Shown here piece by piece: positions 32,200 to 41,630 of a DNA stretch of 64,000 nucleotides; positions within the stretch are counted from its first letter, which is position 1; the number at the start of each line of letters is the position of its first letter. Position numbers and translations under genes: made by a program. Source of the stretch: Streptomyces sp. NBC_00536 (GTDB lineage Bacteria; Actinomycetota; Actinomycetes; Streptomycetales; Streptomycetaceae); the NCBI RefSeq assembly GCF_036346295.1, contig NZ_CP107819.1, positions 7,626,001 through 7,690,000 of the forward strand, written 5' to 3'. The notes beneath the pieces are model-generated. The model did no database searches, had not been told where the DNA came from, and saw only the letters and a program-made list of their open reading frames with translations.

Positions 32200-33720
32200 T
32201 CAGACGGCGTCGGCGCTCTCGGGCGCCTTCGACGGCACGCTCTTCAGCAGCGGCGCGCTCGTTTCGACCGAACCGGCCTCCACGCGCGGTCCGTGGCCGC
32301 CGCGCAGACCCAGCCAGCTGATCACCGCGACCAGCGCGAAGGCGACGGCCCCGATGCCGAAGGTCAGGGTGAAGCCCGATTCGGCGGGCAGCGGCGGAAC
32401 TCCGGCGGGCAGGTGCTCGATCGTCTTCGACGCCAGGATCGTGGTGACGATGGCGCTGCCGATCGCGCTGCCGGTGGAGCGGGAGATCGAGTTGATGCCG
32501 TTGGCGATGCCGCTCTGGTGGTGCGGGACGCTCGCCATGATGACGGCGGGCATGGCCGCGTAGCCGAAGCTGACGGCCGCGCCGACGACGACGCCCGCGC
32601 CGATCACCGAGAAGGTGTGCTCGTGGTCCAGGGCCAGCCAGCCGAAGCCCACGGCGCCGAGCCCGGCGGCCACGGCGAGCGCGATCCGCGGTCCGCGGTG
32701 GCGGACCAGCTGGCCGCCGACGGGGGAGGCGAGCAGCGAGACGATCGCGCCGGGCAGCAGGAACTGGACGGACGCGCGCAGGATGGACGCGTCGAAGCCG
32801 TATCCGGTGAGCGCCTTCGGCATCTGCACGAGGTAGGAGACGCCCAGGAAGTTCGCGAACATGCCGAAGCCGACGAGGATGCCGGCCAGGTTGGCCATCA
32901 GCACCGGACGGTGCACGAACATCCGCATGTCGACGAGCGGCTCGCGGACCTTCAGCTCGGTGAACACCCAGACGGCGAACATGACCACGGCGCCCGCGAA
33001 GCTGCCCAGCGTGCGGCCCGAGGACCAGCCCCACTCGTGCCCCTGCGAGATCGGCAGCAGGAGCAGCAGCAGCGCGATGCCGAGGGTCAGCGCGCCGAGG
33101 ATGTCGGTGCGGCCGCCGGTCTTGTGGCGGGTGGCCGGGACGAGGAAGACGACCGCGAGCAGGGCGAGGACGGCGAAGCCGGTCGCCATCCAGAAGGCGT
33201 TGCGGTAGTCCGCGTCCTTGCCGGAGGTGAGCAGGCCGGTGGCCACGAGAGCGAGCCCGCTGCCGAACGCGAGCGTGCCGCTGACCAGGGCCATCGCACC
33301 GGGAAGCTTCTGCGGGCGGACCTCCTCGCGCAGCACCGACAGCGCCAGCGGGAAGATCGCCGTGGCGGCGCCCTGGAGGACCCGGCCCAGGATCAGCAGC
33401 GGGAGCGAGGTCGCCAGCGCGGCGATGACGGATCCGGCGACCATCACGCCGAGGACGGCGATCAGGGTCGGCTTCTTGCCGTGCTGGTCGCCGAAGCGGC
33501 CGAGAAGCGGGGTGAAGACCGCGGCGGAGAGCAGGGTGGCGGTGGTCACCCAGCTGACGTTGGCGGTGGAGGTACCGAGATCGGTCCGGATCAGACCCAG
33601 GATCGGGACGGGCAGGGTCTGCATCATCGACACGACCATGGCGGCGAGGCTCAGGGCGAAGACGATGACCGTCTCGTTCCTGTGCCCGGCGGCGGCGGGG
33701 GCGGATGCGGGGGTGCTCAT
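32200..33720 (-). CDS. MFS transporter, DHA2 (14-helix) drug exporter family
   Basis: A 506-residue polytopic membrane protein with about 14 hydrophobic helices. GRFGDQHGKKPTL is the MFS motif A loop between helices 2 and 3, and ILGRVLQGAATAIFPLAL with SGTLAFGSGLALVATG corresponds to the antiporter motif region of helices 4 to 5. It probably exports a toxic or secondary metabolite using the proton gradient. It is divergent from a MarR regulator across a 164-bp gap with three similar palindromes, so it is likely repressed by that protein until ligand binds. Confidence 0.88.
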   Translation of the reverse strand: MSTPASAPAAAGHRNETVIVFALSLAAMVVSMMQTLPVPILGLIRTDLGTSTANVSWVTTATLLSAAVFTPLLGRFGDQHGKKPTLIAVLGVMVAGSVIAALATSLPLLILGRVLQGAATAIFPLALSVLREEVRPQKLPGAMALVSGTLAFGSGLALVATGLLTSGKDADYRNAFWMATGFAVLALLAVVFLVPATRHKTGGRTDILGALTLGIALLLLLLPISQGHEWGWSSGRTLGSFAGAVVMFAVWVFTELKVREPLVDMRMFVHRPVLMANLAGILVGFGMFANFLGVSYLVQMPKALTGYGFDASILRASVQFLLPGAIVSLLASPVGGQLVRHRGPRIALAVAAGLGAVGFGWLALDHEHTFSVIGAGVVVGAAVSFGYAAMPAVIMASVPHHQSGIANGINSISRSTGSAIGSAIVTTILASKTIEHLPAGVPPLPAESGFTLTFGIGAVAFALVAVISWLGLRGGHGPRVEAGSVETSAPLLKSVPSKAPESADAV

Positions 33721-33779
33721 GGCTGGCAGGACCTTCTCATGGCTTCGTAATGCTCAGGTTCGCTTCAGACCGCGGATGT

Positions 33780-33862
33780 TTGAGTGCCTCAAGCAACTGG
33801 TCAGGAGGATGACGTTAAACCTCGATAGTTAAGGACGTCAAGTAAATGATTGATGACCTCAA
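33780..33862. promoter_or_regulatory. Three candidate MarR operators between the MFS and marR genes
   Basis: Three 13-bp near-palindromes share the pattern TTRA-N3-C-N-TCAA: TTGAGTGCCTCAA (33780-33792), TTAAGGACGTCAA (33829-33841) and TTGATGACCTCAA (33850-33862). The last two are 21 bp apart centre to centre, two helical turns. Their place in a divergent MFS/MarR gap suits MarR binding and autoregulation. Inferred from sequence alone. Confidence 0.6.
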
Positions 33863-33884
33863 GCACTCCGCGTACACTCCAGGC

Positions 33885-34358
33885 ATGAGCGTCACTCCAG
33901 ACATGACTCCCGGCATGAGCGCCACCACCCCGCACACGCCCGCCAAGCTCCGGCTGCTGGAACTGCTCGCGGCGATCGCCACCGCCCAGTGGCGGGACTT
34001 CGCGGCGGCGGCGGCCCGGCACGGCCTCACCTCCACCCAGGCCAAGGCCCTCGCCCAGCTCGACGCGCCGGTCCCGATGCGCGGACTCGCCACCCTGCTG
34101 GTGTGTGACGCATCCAACGTCACCGGGATCGTCGACCGGCTCGAAGCCCGCGGGCTGGTCCGGCGCGAGGCGGACCCCGCCGACCGCCGCGTCAAGAACG
34201 TCGTGGCCACCGACGCGGGCCGCGAGATCATCCGGCGCGTGCGCGAGGAGATGCAGGCCACGCACGGCGCGCTCGACACCCTCGACGAGGAGGAGAGCGC
34301 GACGCTCCACGCCCTGCTGGAGCGGCTGCGCCCGACGATGGAGAGCAAGGCGCTCTGA
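33885..34358 (+). CDS. MarR family transcriptional regulator
   Basis: A 157-residue winged-helix regulator. LTSTQAKALAQLDAPVPMRGLATLL, then CDASNVTGIVDRLEARGLV-RREADPADRRVKNVV form the recognition helix and wing with the conserved DxRxK-like DPADRR motif. Alternative start ATG 33846 has AAGGA upstream but would place one operator inside the coding region; conserved sequence begins only near LRLLELL. It is divergent from an MFS exporter gene and likely represses both. Confidence 0.87.
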   Translation: MSVTPDMTPGMSATTPHTPAKLRLLELLAAIATAQWRDFAAAAARHGLTSTQAKALAQLDAPVPMRGLATLLVCDASNVTGIVDRLEARGLVRREADPADRRVKNVVATDAGREIIRRVREEMQATHGALDTLDEEESATLHALLERLRPTMESKAL

Positions 34359-34390
34359 CGGCGCGGCCGCCTTCCACCGGTCGCGGCGGG

Positions 34391-35407
34391 TTACGCCGTT
34401 CCGCGGAAGGTCTGCCGGTAGGCGCGCGGGGACAGCCCCAGCCGCCGTACGAAGGCGGGCCGCAGCGAGACCGCCGAACCGAACCCGCAGCGCGTCGCGA
34501 CCTCCTCGACCGGCAGGTCCGTCTCCTCCAGCAGCTGCTGGGCCGCCAGTACCCGCTGCTCCAGCAGCCAGCGCAGCGGCGTCGTACCGCAGGCCTCGGC
34601 GAACCGGCGCGCGAAGGTGCGCTCGGACATCAGGGCCGCGTCGGCCATCCGCCGGACCGTCCATGGGTCCCCGAGGGCGCCCAGTACCACCGCCCGCGCC
34701 CCGGCGAGCGGATCGTCCCGCCCGGCGTCCGGCTCCGGCGGGACCGGAGACGGGATGAACTGGGCCTGGCCCCCCGGCCGGAACGGCGCGGTGACCATCG
34801 CCCGCGCGACCGCCGCCGCGGCCCGCTGCCCGTGCGCCGCGCGCACCAGGTGCAGACAGAGGTCGATGCCCGCCGCCACCCCGGCCGAGGTCCAGATCTC
34901 CCCGTCCCCGGTGAACAGCACCTCCGGCCGGACGTCGACGCCCGGGTACCGCGCGGCCAGCCGCCCCGTGAGCGACCAGTGGGTGGTGACGGTACGGCCC
35001 TCCAGCAGGCCCGCCTCGGCCAGTACGAACGCACCCGCGCACAGCGACGCCAGCGCGACCCCCCGGCCGTGCGCGGCGCGCAGCACCTCCAGCACGGCCG
35101 GATCGCGGGCGGCGAGCGGCTCCTCCACCCCGGGAACCAGGATCAGGTCGCACTCCAGCAGCGCGTCCAGACCGTGATCGGGCACCCGCTCCAGGCCGCC
35201 GCCGAGCCGGACCCGGGCCGCGGACGGCCCGCACACGCGCAGCTCGACACCCGCCAGGCGGCTCCACACCTCACCGATGACGGCGTAGTCGAAGGCCCGG
35301 ACCCCGTCGAAGAGCAGGCAGCCGACGGTCCGCGGCGCCCGGAGGGCGGGCACGGCTTCGGGCTCGGGGATGCGGACGGGGGCGGGAGCAACGGGCGCGG
35401 CGGACAT
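34391..35407 (-). CDS. GlxA family transcriptional regulator (DJ-1/PfpI-like plus AraC HTH)
   Basis: A 338-residue regulator. The N-terminal DJ-1/PfpI-like domain includes LASLCAGAFVLAEAGLLEGRTVTTHW, with the nucleophile-elbow Cys typical of the fold. The C-terminal 100 residues form an AraC-type double HTH: DPWTVRRMADAALMSERTFARRFAEACGTTPLRW, then VEEVATRCGFGSAVSLRPAFVRRLGLSPRAYRQTF. It is divergent from an isochorismatase-like hydrolase gene 71 bp away, so it may control that gene. Confidence 0.88.
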   Translation of the reverse strand: MSAAPVAPAPVRIPEPEAVPALRAPRTVGCLLFDGVRAFDYAVIGEVWSRLAGVELRVCGPSAARVRLGGGLERVPDHGLDALLECDLILVPGVEEPLAARDPAVLEVLRAAHGRGVALASLCAGAFVLAEAGLLEGRTVTTHWSLTGRLAARYPGVDVRPEVLFTGDGEIWTSAGVAAGIDLCLHLVRAAHGQRAAAAVARAMVTAPFRPGGQAQFIPSPVPPEPDAGRDDPLAGARAVVLGALGDPWTVRRMADAALMSERTFARRFAEACGTTPLRWLLEQRVLAAQQLLEETDLPVEEVATRCGFGSAVSLRPAFVRRLGLSPRAYRQTFRGTA

Positions 35408-35478
35408 GGCAGGAATCTATCGATCACCGGCGGTCCGCCCGCTCACGGGCCCCGGCCGGCCCGCACCACGATGGAGCC

Positions 35479-36069
35479 ATGACCAACACCAGCGCATTCG
35501 ACGCCCCCCTCTCCCTCGACCCCGACGCCGTCCTGATCGTGATCGACGTACAGCGGGGCTTCGAGGACCACACCTTCTGGGGGCGCCGGGACAACCCGGG
35601 CGCCGAGAAGAACATGACCGCCCTCACCGACGCCTGGCAGTCCACCGGACGCCCCGTCGTCGTGGTCCAGCACGCGAGTACCGGCGGCCCGCTCCAGCCG
35701 GGCACGCCGGGGTACGAGCTGAAGCCCGAGGTCGCCGCCGTCCGGGCCGACCTGTACATCACCAAGACGGTCAACAGCGCCTTCTACGGCACCCCCGACC
35801 TGCACGCCTGGCTCTCGGAGCGGGGCGCGAAGCAGGTGGTGATCATCGGCATCATGACCAACGTCTGCAACGAGACCACCGCCCGCATGGCGGGAAACCT
35901 CGGCTACGACGCCGTCTTCCCGGCCGACGCGATGCACACCTTCGACATGGCGGGACCCGACGGGGACACCATCCCCGCCGAGGACCTCGCCCGCGCCACC
36001 TCGGCCGTCCTGCACCGGATGCGGTTCGCGAAGGTGGTCACCACCGAGGCGGTCCTGGCGGCCTGCTGA
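35479..36069 (+). CDS. Isochorismatase-like cysteine hydrolase
   Basis: A 196-residue alpha/beta hydrolase of the isochorismatase superfamily. The catalytic triad is visible as Asp (LIVIDVQRGFED), Lys (YITKTVNSAFYGT) and Cys (GIMTNVCNETTARMAG, with the preceding cis-peptide region). Such enzymes cleave amides (nicotinamide, ureidoacrylate and similar) or vinyl ethers; the substrate here is unknown. GGAG lies just before ATG 35479. It is divergent from a GlxA-type regulator, a common pairing. Confidence 0.86.
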   Translation: MTNTSAFDAPLSLDPDAVLIVIDVQRGFEDHTFWGRRDNPGAEKNMTALTDAWQSTGRPVVVVQHASTGGPLQPGTPGYELKPEVAAVRADLYITKTVNSAFYGTPDLHAWLSERGAKQVVIIGIMTNVCNETTARMAGNLGYDAVFPADAMHTFDMAGPDGDTIPAEDLARATSAVLHRMRFAKVVTTEAVLAAC

Positions 36070-36070
36070 C

Positions 36071-36093
36071 GGTCGGCCGGCCATCAGCCGACC
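36071..36093. terminator. Hairpin between convergent hydrolase and small membrane protein genes
   Basis: A 7-bp stem, GGTCGGC (36071-36077) and GCCGACC (36087-36093), with a 9-base loop starts directly after the hydrolase stop and covers the stop of the convergent small gene. It could terminate both. Confidence 0.45.
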
Positions 36094-36287
36094 AACGGGG
36101 TGAGTGTCGAGGTGATCAGGGAGGCGAGGGTGAGCGTGGTGACGAAGGCGACCGCCGCACGCGTGACGGCGGCGGGGTAACCGGCACCAGCGCGCCGGGC
36201 CAGACACCCGGCGACGAGGGCGGCCAGGACGGCGACCAGGATGACGTTCGAGGCGGCGAGCAGGATGACGGCGAGGTGTTCTGACAC
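36084..36287 (-). CDS. Small two-helix membrane protein
   Basis: A 67-residue protein starting GTG at 36287, with GGGAG nine bases upstream. Two hydrophobic segments, LAVILLAASNVILVAVLAAL and AAVAFVTTLTLASLITS, flank a short basic loop (CLARRAGAG), so a helical hairpin in the membrane is expected. No family is recognised. It is divergent from the large HTH-NTPase gene. Confidence 0.6.
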   Translation of the reverse strand: MSEHLAVILLAASNVILVAVLAALVAGCLARRAGAGYPAAVTRAAVAFVTTLTLASLITSTLTPLVG

Positions 36288-36417
36288 GGCGGATTCTCCC
36301 TCTGGACGGGCTTCTGGACGGGCTGTGCGGCTCACTTTCCGGGAAGCCCTGTCCAGCGGGATCCGGCCGGACGAAGATGGACAACGTCGGACACCGGCGG
36401 CTGAGTTGGGGATCGCG

Positions 36418-39400
36418 GTGGAGCAGCGGAGCGCGGGCGGGGGCGGCGCCGGGGACGCGCGCGGCGCCGGGGACGCCGGGGAGAGCGCCGACGAGGCGCG
36501 GCGGCGGGGAGCGCTGGCCGAACTGCGGGCGCGTCTGGAGGACGGCCGCGACAAGGCGGACCTGAGCATGACGCAGTGGGCCCGCCGGGCGGGGCTGGGC
36601 CGGTCGACCCTGTACGAGGCGCTGAAGGCGGGGGAGCCGCCCTCGGGGAGGGTGGTGGCCGCTCTCGCGAAGTCGCTGGCACTCCCCGTGGAGCCGCTGC
36701 TGGAGTTACGTCGCCGGGCCCTGACCCTGCCCGAGGTGCCGCCCGTCCGGGAGCCGCCCGTTCGGGAGTCACCCACCGATCAGCCGCCCGTCGGGGACCG
36801 GTCGGCCGGCGCACCTCCGGCCGGGGTGGGGCGGCCGATCGCGCGGTGCGATCCGATCGACCTGGAGGTGCACCCCAGCGCGGACCCCGTCGGCGTGCGC
36901 AGCCCCGGGAGCCGGGGAGCCGCCGGTTCCGGCGCCCTGGCGGGGTACGTGCGCCGGGAGCACGACGCGGTGCTGGAGCGGGCGGTGCGCGCGGCCGCCA
37001 CCGGGACCAGCGCGATGGTGGTGCTGGTGGGGTCCTCCTCGACGGGCAAGACCCGGGCCTGCTGGGAGGCGGTCCAGGCGCTGGCCCCCCACGGGTGGCG
37101 GCTGTGGCACCCCTACGACCCGACCCGGGCCGAGGCCGCCCTGGCGGACATCGAACGGGTGGCGCCGCGCACGGTGGTCTGGCTGAACGAGGCGCAGCAC
37201 TACCTGGGCGCGGACACCGCGACGGGCGAGCGGGTGGCCGCGGCCCTGCGGACCCTGCTGAGCGACCCGGAGCGGGGTCCGGTCCTGGTCCTGGCCACCC
37301 TGTGGCCCGACTACGCCCACGCCTACACGGCCCTGCCGGGACCGGCCGCGTCGCGTCCCGCCTCGCAGGTCGGCCAGTTGCTGGAGGGGCGGATCGTCGT
37401 CGTTCCGGACGCCTTCGACCAGGCGGCCCTGGGCGCCGCCGCCGACCTGGCCGCGGCGGGCGACGTACAGCTGGCGCGTTCGCTGCCGCTGGTGAGCGAC
37501 GGGCACCTGACCCAGCAGCTGGCCGGTGCGCCCCAGCTCCTGCACCGTTACCGCGCCGCGGACCCCGCGGCCGGGGCGCTGCTGCGCGCCGCGATGGACG
37601 CGCGCCGGCTCGGGGTGGGGCTCCACCTGCCCCACTCCTTCCTGACCGAAGCCGTCACGGACTACCTCACCGAGGCCGAGCACGACACCCTCGCCGACGA
37701 CTGGGCCGAGCGCGCCTTCGGCTACCTGGCCGCGCCCGTCCACGGAAACCTGGCCCCGCTGCGCCGGGTCCGCCCGCGCCCCCCTCGGCGTACGCCCGGC
37801 ACCCCGGCGACGGTGCCGGTCCGGCCGGTGGCACCCGCCGGGCCCCTCCACCGGCTCGCGGACTACCTCGAACAGCACGGGCGGACCGAGCGCCGCGCGC
37901 TGTGCCCGCCGGAATCGTTCTGGCAGGCGGCCCACGAGCACTTCACGGAGGCCGAGGACGTGTACCGCCTGGCCAACGCGGCGGACGAGCGCCACCGCCT
38001 GCGGTGGGCACACCACCTCACCGCACGGGCGGCCGTTCTGGGCCAGCGCCACGCCCTCGTGAAGGTCGCCGACCAGCGTGAGGCGGCGGGGGACCGCGAG
38101 GAGGCCGAGCGCCTGTACCTGCGCGCCGCCGAACAAGGCCACACACAGGCCCTGCGCCAGCTCGCGAACAAGCGGGAGAGCGACCTGCGCCGCCCGTATC
38201 CGTTCCATCCCTTCTCCAGCGGCCGGAGCGCACCCGCGAGCGCATCCGGGAGAGCACCCACGAGCACACCCGGCGGCGATTTCCCCGCCTTCCGGCCCCG
38301 TGGTCCACGGACACCGGGGGAGGACTCGCACCGGGCCGGTTACCTCCGCTTCCCGCCGGATGACGGCGCCTTCCCGTGGTTCCGCCACGGCGCCCACGCG
38401 ACGCGGGGCGACGCCGCGGAGGAGGACGTCGTACGCCTCTACCGGCTCGCGTCCGACCACGGCAACCCGCACTCCACCCACTGGCTGACGCAGCGGCAGG
38501 AGGAGGCGGGGGAGCGGGAGGAAGCCGAGCGCCTCGCCGTCCTGACGGCCGAGCAGGGTCACTCCACCGCCCTGCGGTGGCTGGCGGACCGGCGTGAGGC
38601 CGCCGGGGAGCGGGCGGAGGCGGAGCGCCTCGCGCTGCTGGCCGACCGCGATGACCACCGTCCCGAGGGCCTGATGCACCTCGCGAGCGTGCGCGAGAAG
38701 GCGGGGGAGCGGGACGATGCCGAACGGCTCGCCCGGCTGGCCGCGCGCGACGGGAACCCCGTCGTGCTGGGCGTGATCGCCGGATACCGCCTCGACGCCG
38801 GTGACCGCGAGGACGCCGAACGCCTCTACCGGCTCGCCGCCGACCACGGGGACGCCCACGGGTTCTACAAGCTCGTCCAGCTGCGGGAGGAAGCCGGGGA
38901 CCACGAGGAAGCGGAACGGCTGGCCCTGCGCAGCGGCGGTCTGGGCCACCTCGCGGAACGGTGGGAGTGGGCCGGGTACCGGGACCACGCCGAGCGCCTC
39001 TACCGGCTCGCCGCAGACCGGGGCGCCCCCTGGGCCCTGGTGTCCGCCGCACGGCTGCGGGAACGGGCCGGGGACGACGCGGAGGCCGACCGGCTCTATG
39101 TGCTCGCCGCCTCCCACGGCGTCGCCCGGGCCATGGACCGGCTCTCGGAGCTGAGGGAGGAGGCGGGGGACCGGGCGGAGGCCGAGCGTTTCGCGGTCCT
39201 GGCCGCCGGACAGCGGGACTACGACGCACTCCACCGGCTCGTGTCGAACCGGGAGCGGGCGGGCGAGGACGGGGAGGCCGTGCGCCTCGCCGTGCTGGCC
39301 GCCGACCACGATGACACCCGGGAGCTGAGACGGCTCGCGCTGCGGCGGGAGCGGGCGGGCGAGCACCAGGAGGCCGAGCGCCTCGCTCTCCTCGAAGACG

Positions 39401-39609
39401 GCGGCAGACGCACGGTCGGATCCGGCGACACCCTGAACACGCTGGTCGTGATGCGGGAGGAAGCGGGTGCCTGGGAGGACGCCGAGCGGCTGGCCCGGCT
39501 GGCCGCGGACCGCGGCTGGACGGAGGGCACGACCGCCTGGGAGTGGCGCAGACTGAACTGGCCGTACGGTCTCGACCCGGACGGAACCCGGACCACGCCC
39601 TGGGAGTGA
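36418..39609 (+). CDS. HTH-NTPase protein with C-terminal TPR/Sel1-like repeats
   Basis: A 1063-residue multidomain protein. Residues 46-92 form an XRE-like HTH (LSMTQWARRAGLGRSTLYEAL). A P-loop NTPase domain starts with Walker A GSSSTGKT (205-212) and has a Walker B-like RTVVWLNEA. From about residue 540 to the end a degenerate repeat of 35-40 residues recurs (REEAGDREEAERL, then A..G...AL..L), of TPR/Sel1 type, broken by a Pro/Ser/Gly linker. The layout resembles STAND-type sensors and Streptomyces regulatory proteins. The start GTG 36418 follows GGGG at good spacing; an upstream frame extends to 36241. Function is not known. Confidence 0.78.
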   Translation: MEQRSAGGGGAGDARGAGDAGESADEARRRGALAELRARLEDGRDKADLSMTQWARRAGLGRSTLYEALKAGEPPSGRVVAALAKSLALPVEPLLELRRRALTLPEVPPVREPPVRESPTDQPPVGDRSAGAPPAGVGRPIARCDPIDLEVHPSADPVGVRSPGSRGAAGSGALAGYVRREHDAVLERAVRAAATGTSAMVVLVGSSSTGKTRACWEAVQALAPHGWRLWHPYDPTRAEAALADIERVAPRTVVWLNEAQHYLGADTATGERVAAALRTLLSDPERGPVLVLATLWPDYAHAYTALPGPAASRPASQVGQLLEGRIVVVPDAFDQAALGAAADLAAAGDVQLARSLPLVSDGHLTQQLAGAPQLLHRYRAADPAAGALLRAAMDARRLGVGLHLPHSFLTEAVTDYLTEAEHDTLADDWAERAFGYLAAPVHGNLAPLRRVRPRPPRRTPGTPATVPVRPVAPAGPLHRLADYLEQHGRTERRALCPPESFWQAAHEHFTEAEDVYRLANAADERHRLRWAHHLTARAAVLGQRHALVKVADQREAAGDREEAERLYLRAAEQGHTQALRQLANKRESDLRRPYPFHPFSSGRSAPASASGRAPTSTPGGDFPAFRPRGPRTPGEDSHRAGYLRFPPDDGAFPWFRHGAHATRGDAAEEDVVRLYRLASDHGNPHSTHWLTQRQEEAGEREEAERLAVLTAEQGHSTALRWLADRREAAGERAEAERLALLADRDDHRPEGLMHLASVREKAGERDDAERLARLAARDGNPVVLGVIAGYRLDAGDREDAERLYRLAADHGDAHGFYKLVQLREEAGDHEEAERLALRSGGLGHLAERWEWAGYRDHAERLYRLAADRGAPWALVSAARLRERAGDDAEADRLYVLAASHGVARAMDRLSELREEAGDRAEAERFAVLAAGQRDYDALHRLVSNRERAGEDGEAVRLAVLAADHDDTRELRRLALRRERAGEHQEAERLALLEDGGRRTVGSGDTLNTLVVMREEAGAWEDAERLARLAADRGWTEGTTAWEWRRLNWPYGLDPDGTRTTPWE

Positions 39610-39683
39610 CGCCCGCCGCCGCGGCCGGAGTGCTCCCACGGCGTGACCCCGTTCCGCCCGGGTCTGGCCCCGGTCGAGGACGG

Positions 39684-41444
39684 CTACCCGACCAGGCCCG
39701 CGACCAGCTGCGAAGGCAGGTACGGGGAGCGGACCGGCACCTCCCAGCCGGCGCGGCGGGCGAGGCAGACCAGTGCCAGGACGTCCAGGTTGAGGGCGGC
39801 GTCGGGATCCGAGGCGTTCTCACCCACCTCGTAGTGATCGCGGTGCGCCTCCAGCGCGTCCGCCAGCGCCAGGGCGAAGCCCTCCTCGTCCCCCGCGGTC
39901 AGCTGCGAGAGCAGCACCACCGGGGGCGCGAGCTGGTTGAGGTCGCGCGCGCGGAACGCCTCTGTCGCCGCCCGCCGCAGCGCCGGCTCGGCGTCCGCCC
40001 CGCGCAGGTGCTCGTGCAGGGCCGTCGCGTACTCCCTGGCCGCCAGGGCGTACCCACCGTAGGCGAGGGGATCCGGGCCGACCCGGACACACTCGGCCAG
40101 CAGCCGCTCTTCCCCCGTGACCACGGCCAGCGCCGCGGCCCGCAGCCACTGCACCGGACCCACCCGGTCCCGACGGCCTCCGGCGGGCAGTACGCGCGTC
40201 ACGCCGCCGACGGTGACCTCCCGCTCGGTGCCCGGCTCGGCCCCGGCCAGCACGAAGGCCGCCGACCCCGCCTCGGCGCCGAGCAGCAGCGCCGCGCGCC
40301 CGCGCTCGTCGGGCCCGTCGGTGTCGACCGCCAGCCGCCTCTGGCAGAGCTGGTACTGATGGTCCATCACCCGGGTCAGCCGCCGCATGAGGTTCACCGG
40401 CTCCTGCCCGGGATCGCCGAACTCCGCCGCGCTACGGGTCAGGTACTCCTCGTACTCCGCGGGATCGCCGGCTCCGGCTCGCTCCGGTGGCCGCGGCCGG
40501 TCCACCACCAGCGGACCGGCCGCCAGCGCAGCGACGGCGTCCGCCCGCTTGTCCGCGCCGAAGGCCCGCACCCGGGGCACGGGCGGGGCGAAACCGCCGA
40601 TGGGTCCCGCGGGCAGGTAGTCGGAGTCGACGCCCGGCTGCCAGCCGTTCCACCGCTGGGCCATCGCGGCGAGCGCCAGGGCGTCCATGGGCAGCAAGGT
40701 GCGCGGAGCGGGATTCCCCGCCCCCGCGTGCCGCTCCCGGTACTCCGCCAACTGCGCGGCCAGCGCCTCGCCGAAGGCGTCCCGGTCCCCCGCCGCCAGG
40801 GCCCGCAGCGTCGCGAGCGCCGCCCGGTGGTGGGGCCGGTCGGTGCCCGGGCCCAGCTCCCGGACCAGGGCGTCGATCCGCGCACTGCGCTGCTCGTCGG
40901 ACACGGGACCCGGTTCACCGGCCGTCCCGGGGTCCTCGATCTCGCCGTAGACGAAGGCCAGCAGGGCGTGGACCAGCGCCACATCGGCCCGGTCCTCGTG
41001 ACCCCGGCGGGTCACCGCCGTCTCGACGAAGAGCTGTCCGTCCCGGTCGGTGTCACCGGCGACGAACGCGAGGAAGAAGGCGTCCAGCCAGTCGTAGGCG
41101 GGGACTTCACGGCCGCGGCCGTCCTTGTCGTACACCACGCCGGTACCGGTGTACTCGATGAACACGTCCCCCACCCGCGACGGCCGCGCGGTCAGCGCGA
41201 ACGAGCCCGTCGCCGCCGCCGCGGCCGACTCGAAGGCCAGCTTGCAGTCCCTCCCGGTGAGCGAGGGGTTCGCCACCGACCGGGCCCCCAGGTAGTCGAG
41301 GAAGGACTCGCAGACCATCTCCCAGCCGTATTCCGGGGATTCGTCGTGCTGCATCCGGTGCACGTCACCGGCCATCCGCTCGGCGAAATCCGTCACCGCG
41401 GCGGACAGCGCCGCCTCCCCGACCGCATGGCGCTCGATGTGCAC
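39684..41444 (-). CDS. Imm49-like immunity family protein, internally duplicated
   Basis: A 586-residue protein matching what I know as the immunity 49 family of polymorphic toxin systems. Two halves are related: LLPMDALALAAMAQRWNGWQPGVDSDYLP (about residue 255-280) pairs with LNLDVLALVCLARRAGWEVPVRSPYLPSQ at the C-terminus, and GDRDAFGEALAAQLAEYRERH with GDEEGFALALADALEAHRDHY. The GTG at 41444 follows GGGAGG by six bases. No cognate toxin lies beside it. The family call is moderate; it may act in a process other than toxin immunity. Confidence 0.65.
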   Translation of the reverse strand: MHIERHAVGEAALSAAVTDFAERMAGDVHRMQHDESPEYGWEMVCESFLDYLGARSVANPSLTGRDCKLAFESAAAAATGSFALTARPSRVGDVFIEYTGTGVVYDKDGRGREVPAYDWLDAFFLAFVAGDTDRDGQLFVETAVTRRGHEDRADVALVHALLAFVYGEIEDPGTAGEPGPVSDEQRSARIDALVRELGPGTDRPHHRAALATLRALAAGDRDAFGEALAAQLAEYRERHAGAGNPAPRTLLPMDALALAAMAQRWNGWQPGVDSDYLPAGPIGGFAPPVPRVRAFGADKRADAVAALAAGPLVVDRPRPPERAGAGDPAEYEEYLTRSAAEFGDPGQEPVNLMRRLTRVMDHQYQLCQRRLAVDTDGPDERGRAALLLGAEAGSAAFVLAGAEPGTEREVTVGGVTRVLPAGGRRDRVGPVQWLRAAALAVVTGEERLLAECVRVGPDPLAYGGYALAAREYATALHEHLRGADAEPALRRAATEAFRARDLNQLAPPVVLLSQLTAGDEEGFALALADALEAHRDHYEVGENASDPDAALNLDVLALVCLARRAGWEVPVRSPYLPSQLVAGLVG

Positions 41445-41630
41445 CGCGTACCTCCCACAACTCCCCGCCGGATGCCGTCATCCGATCTTGTCCGTCCAGC
41501 ATAGGAGGGGGGGCTGACACCACGTCCGGACCGCCCGCGCCCCAGCGCCCCGGCTGCCGCGCGCCCTTAATCGTTACCGGTCAGCGGGGGTCCCCGGGCA
41601 GACTGAGGGCTCGCAACCAGGAGGAATCCC

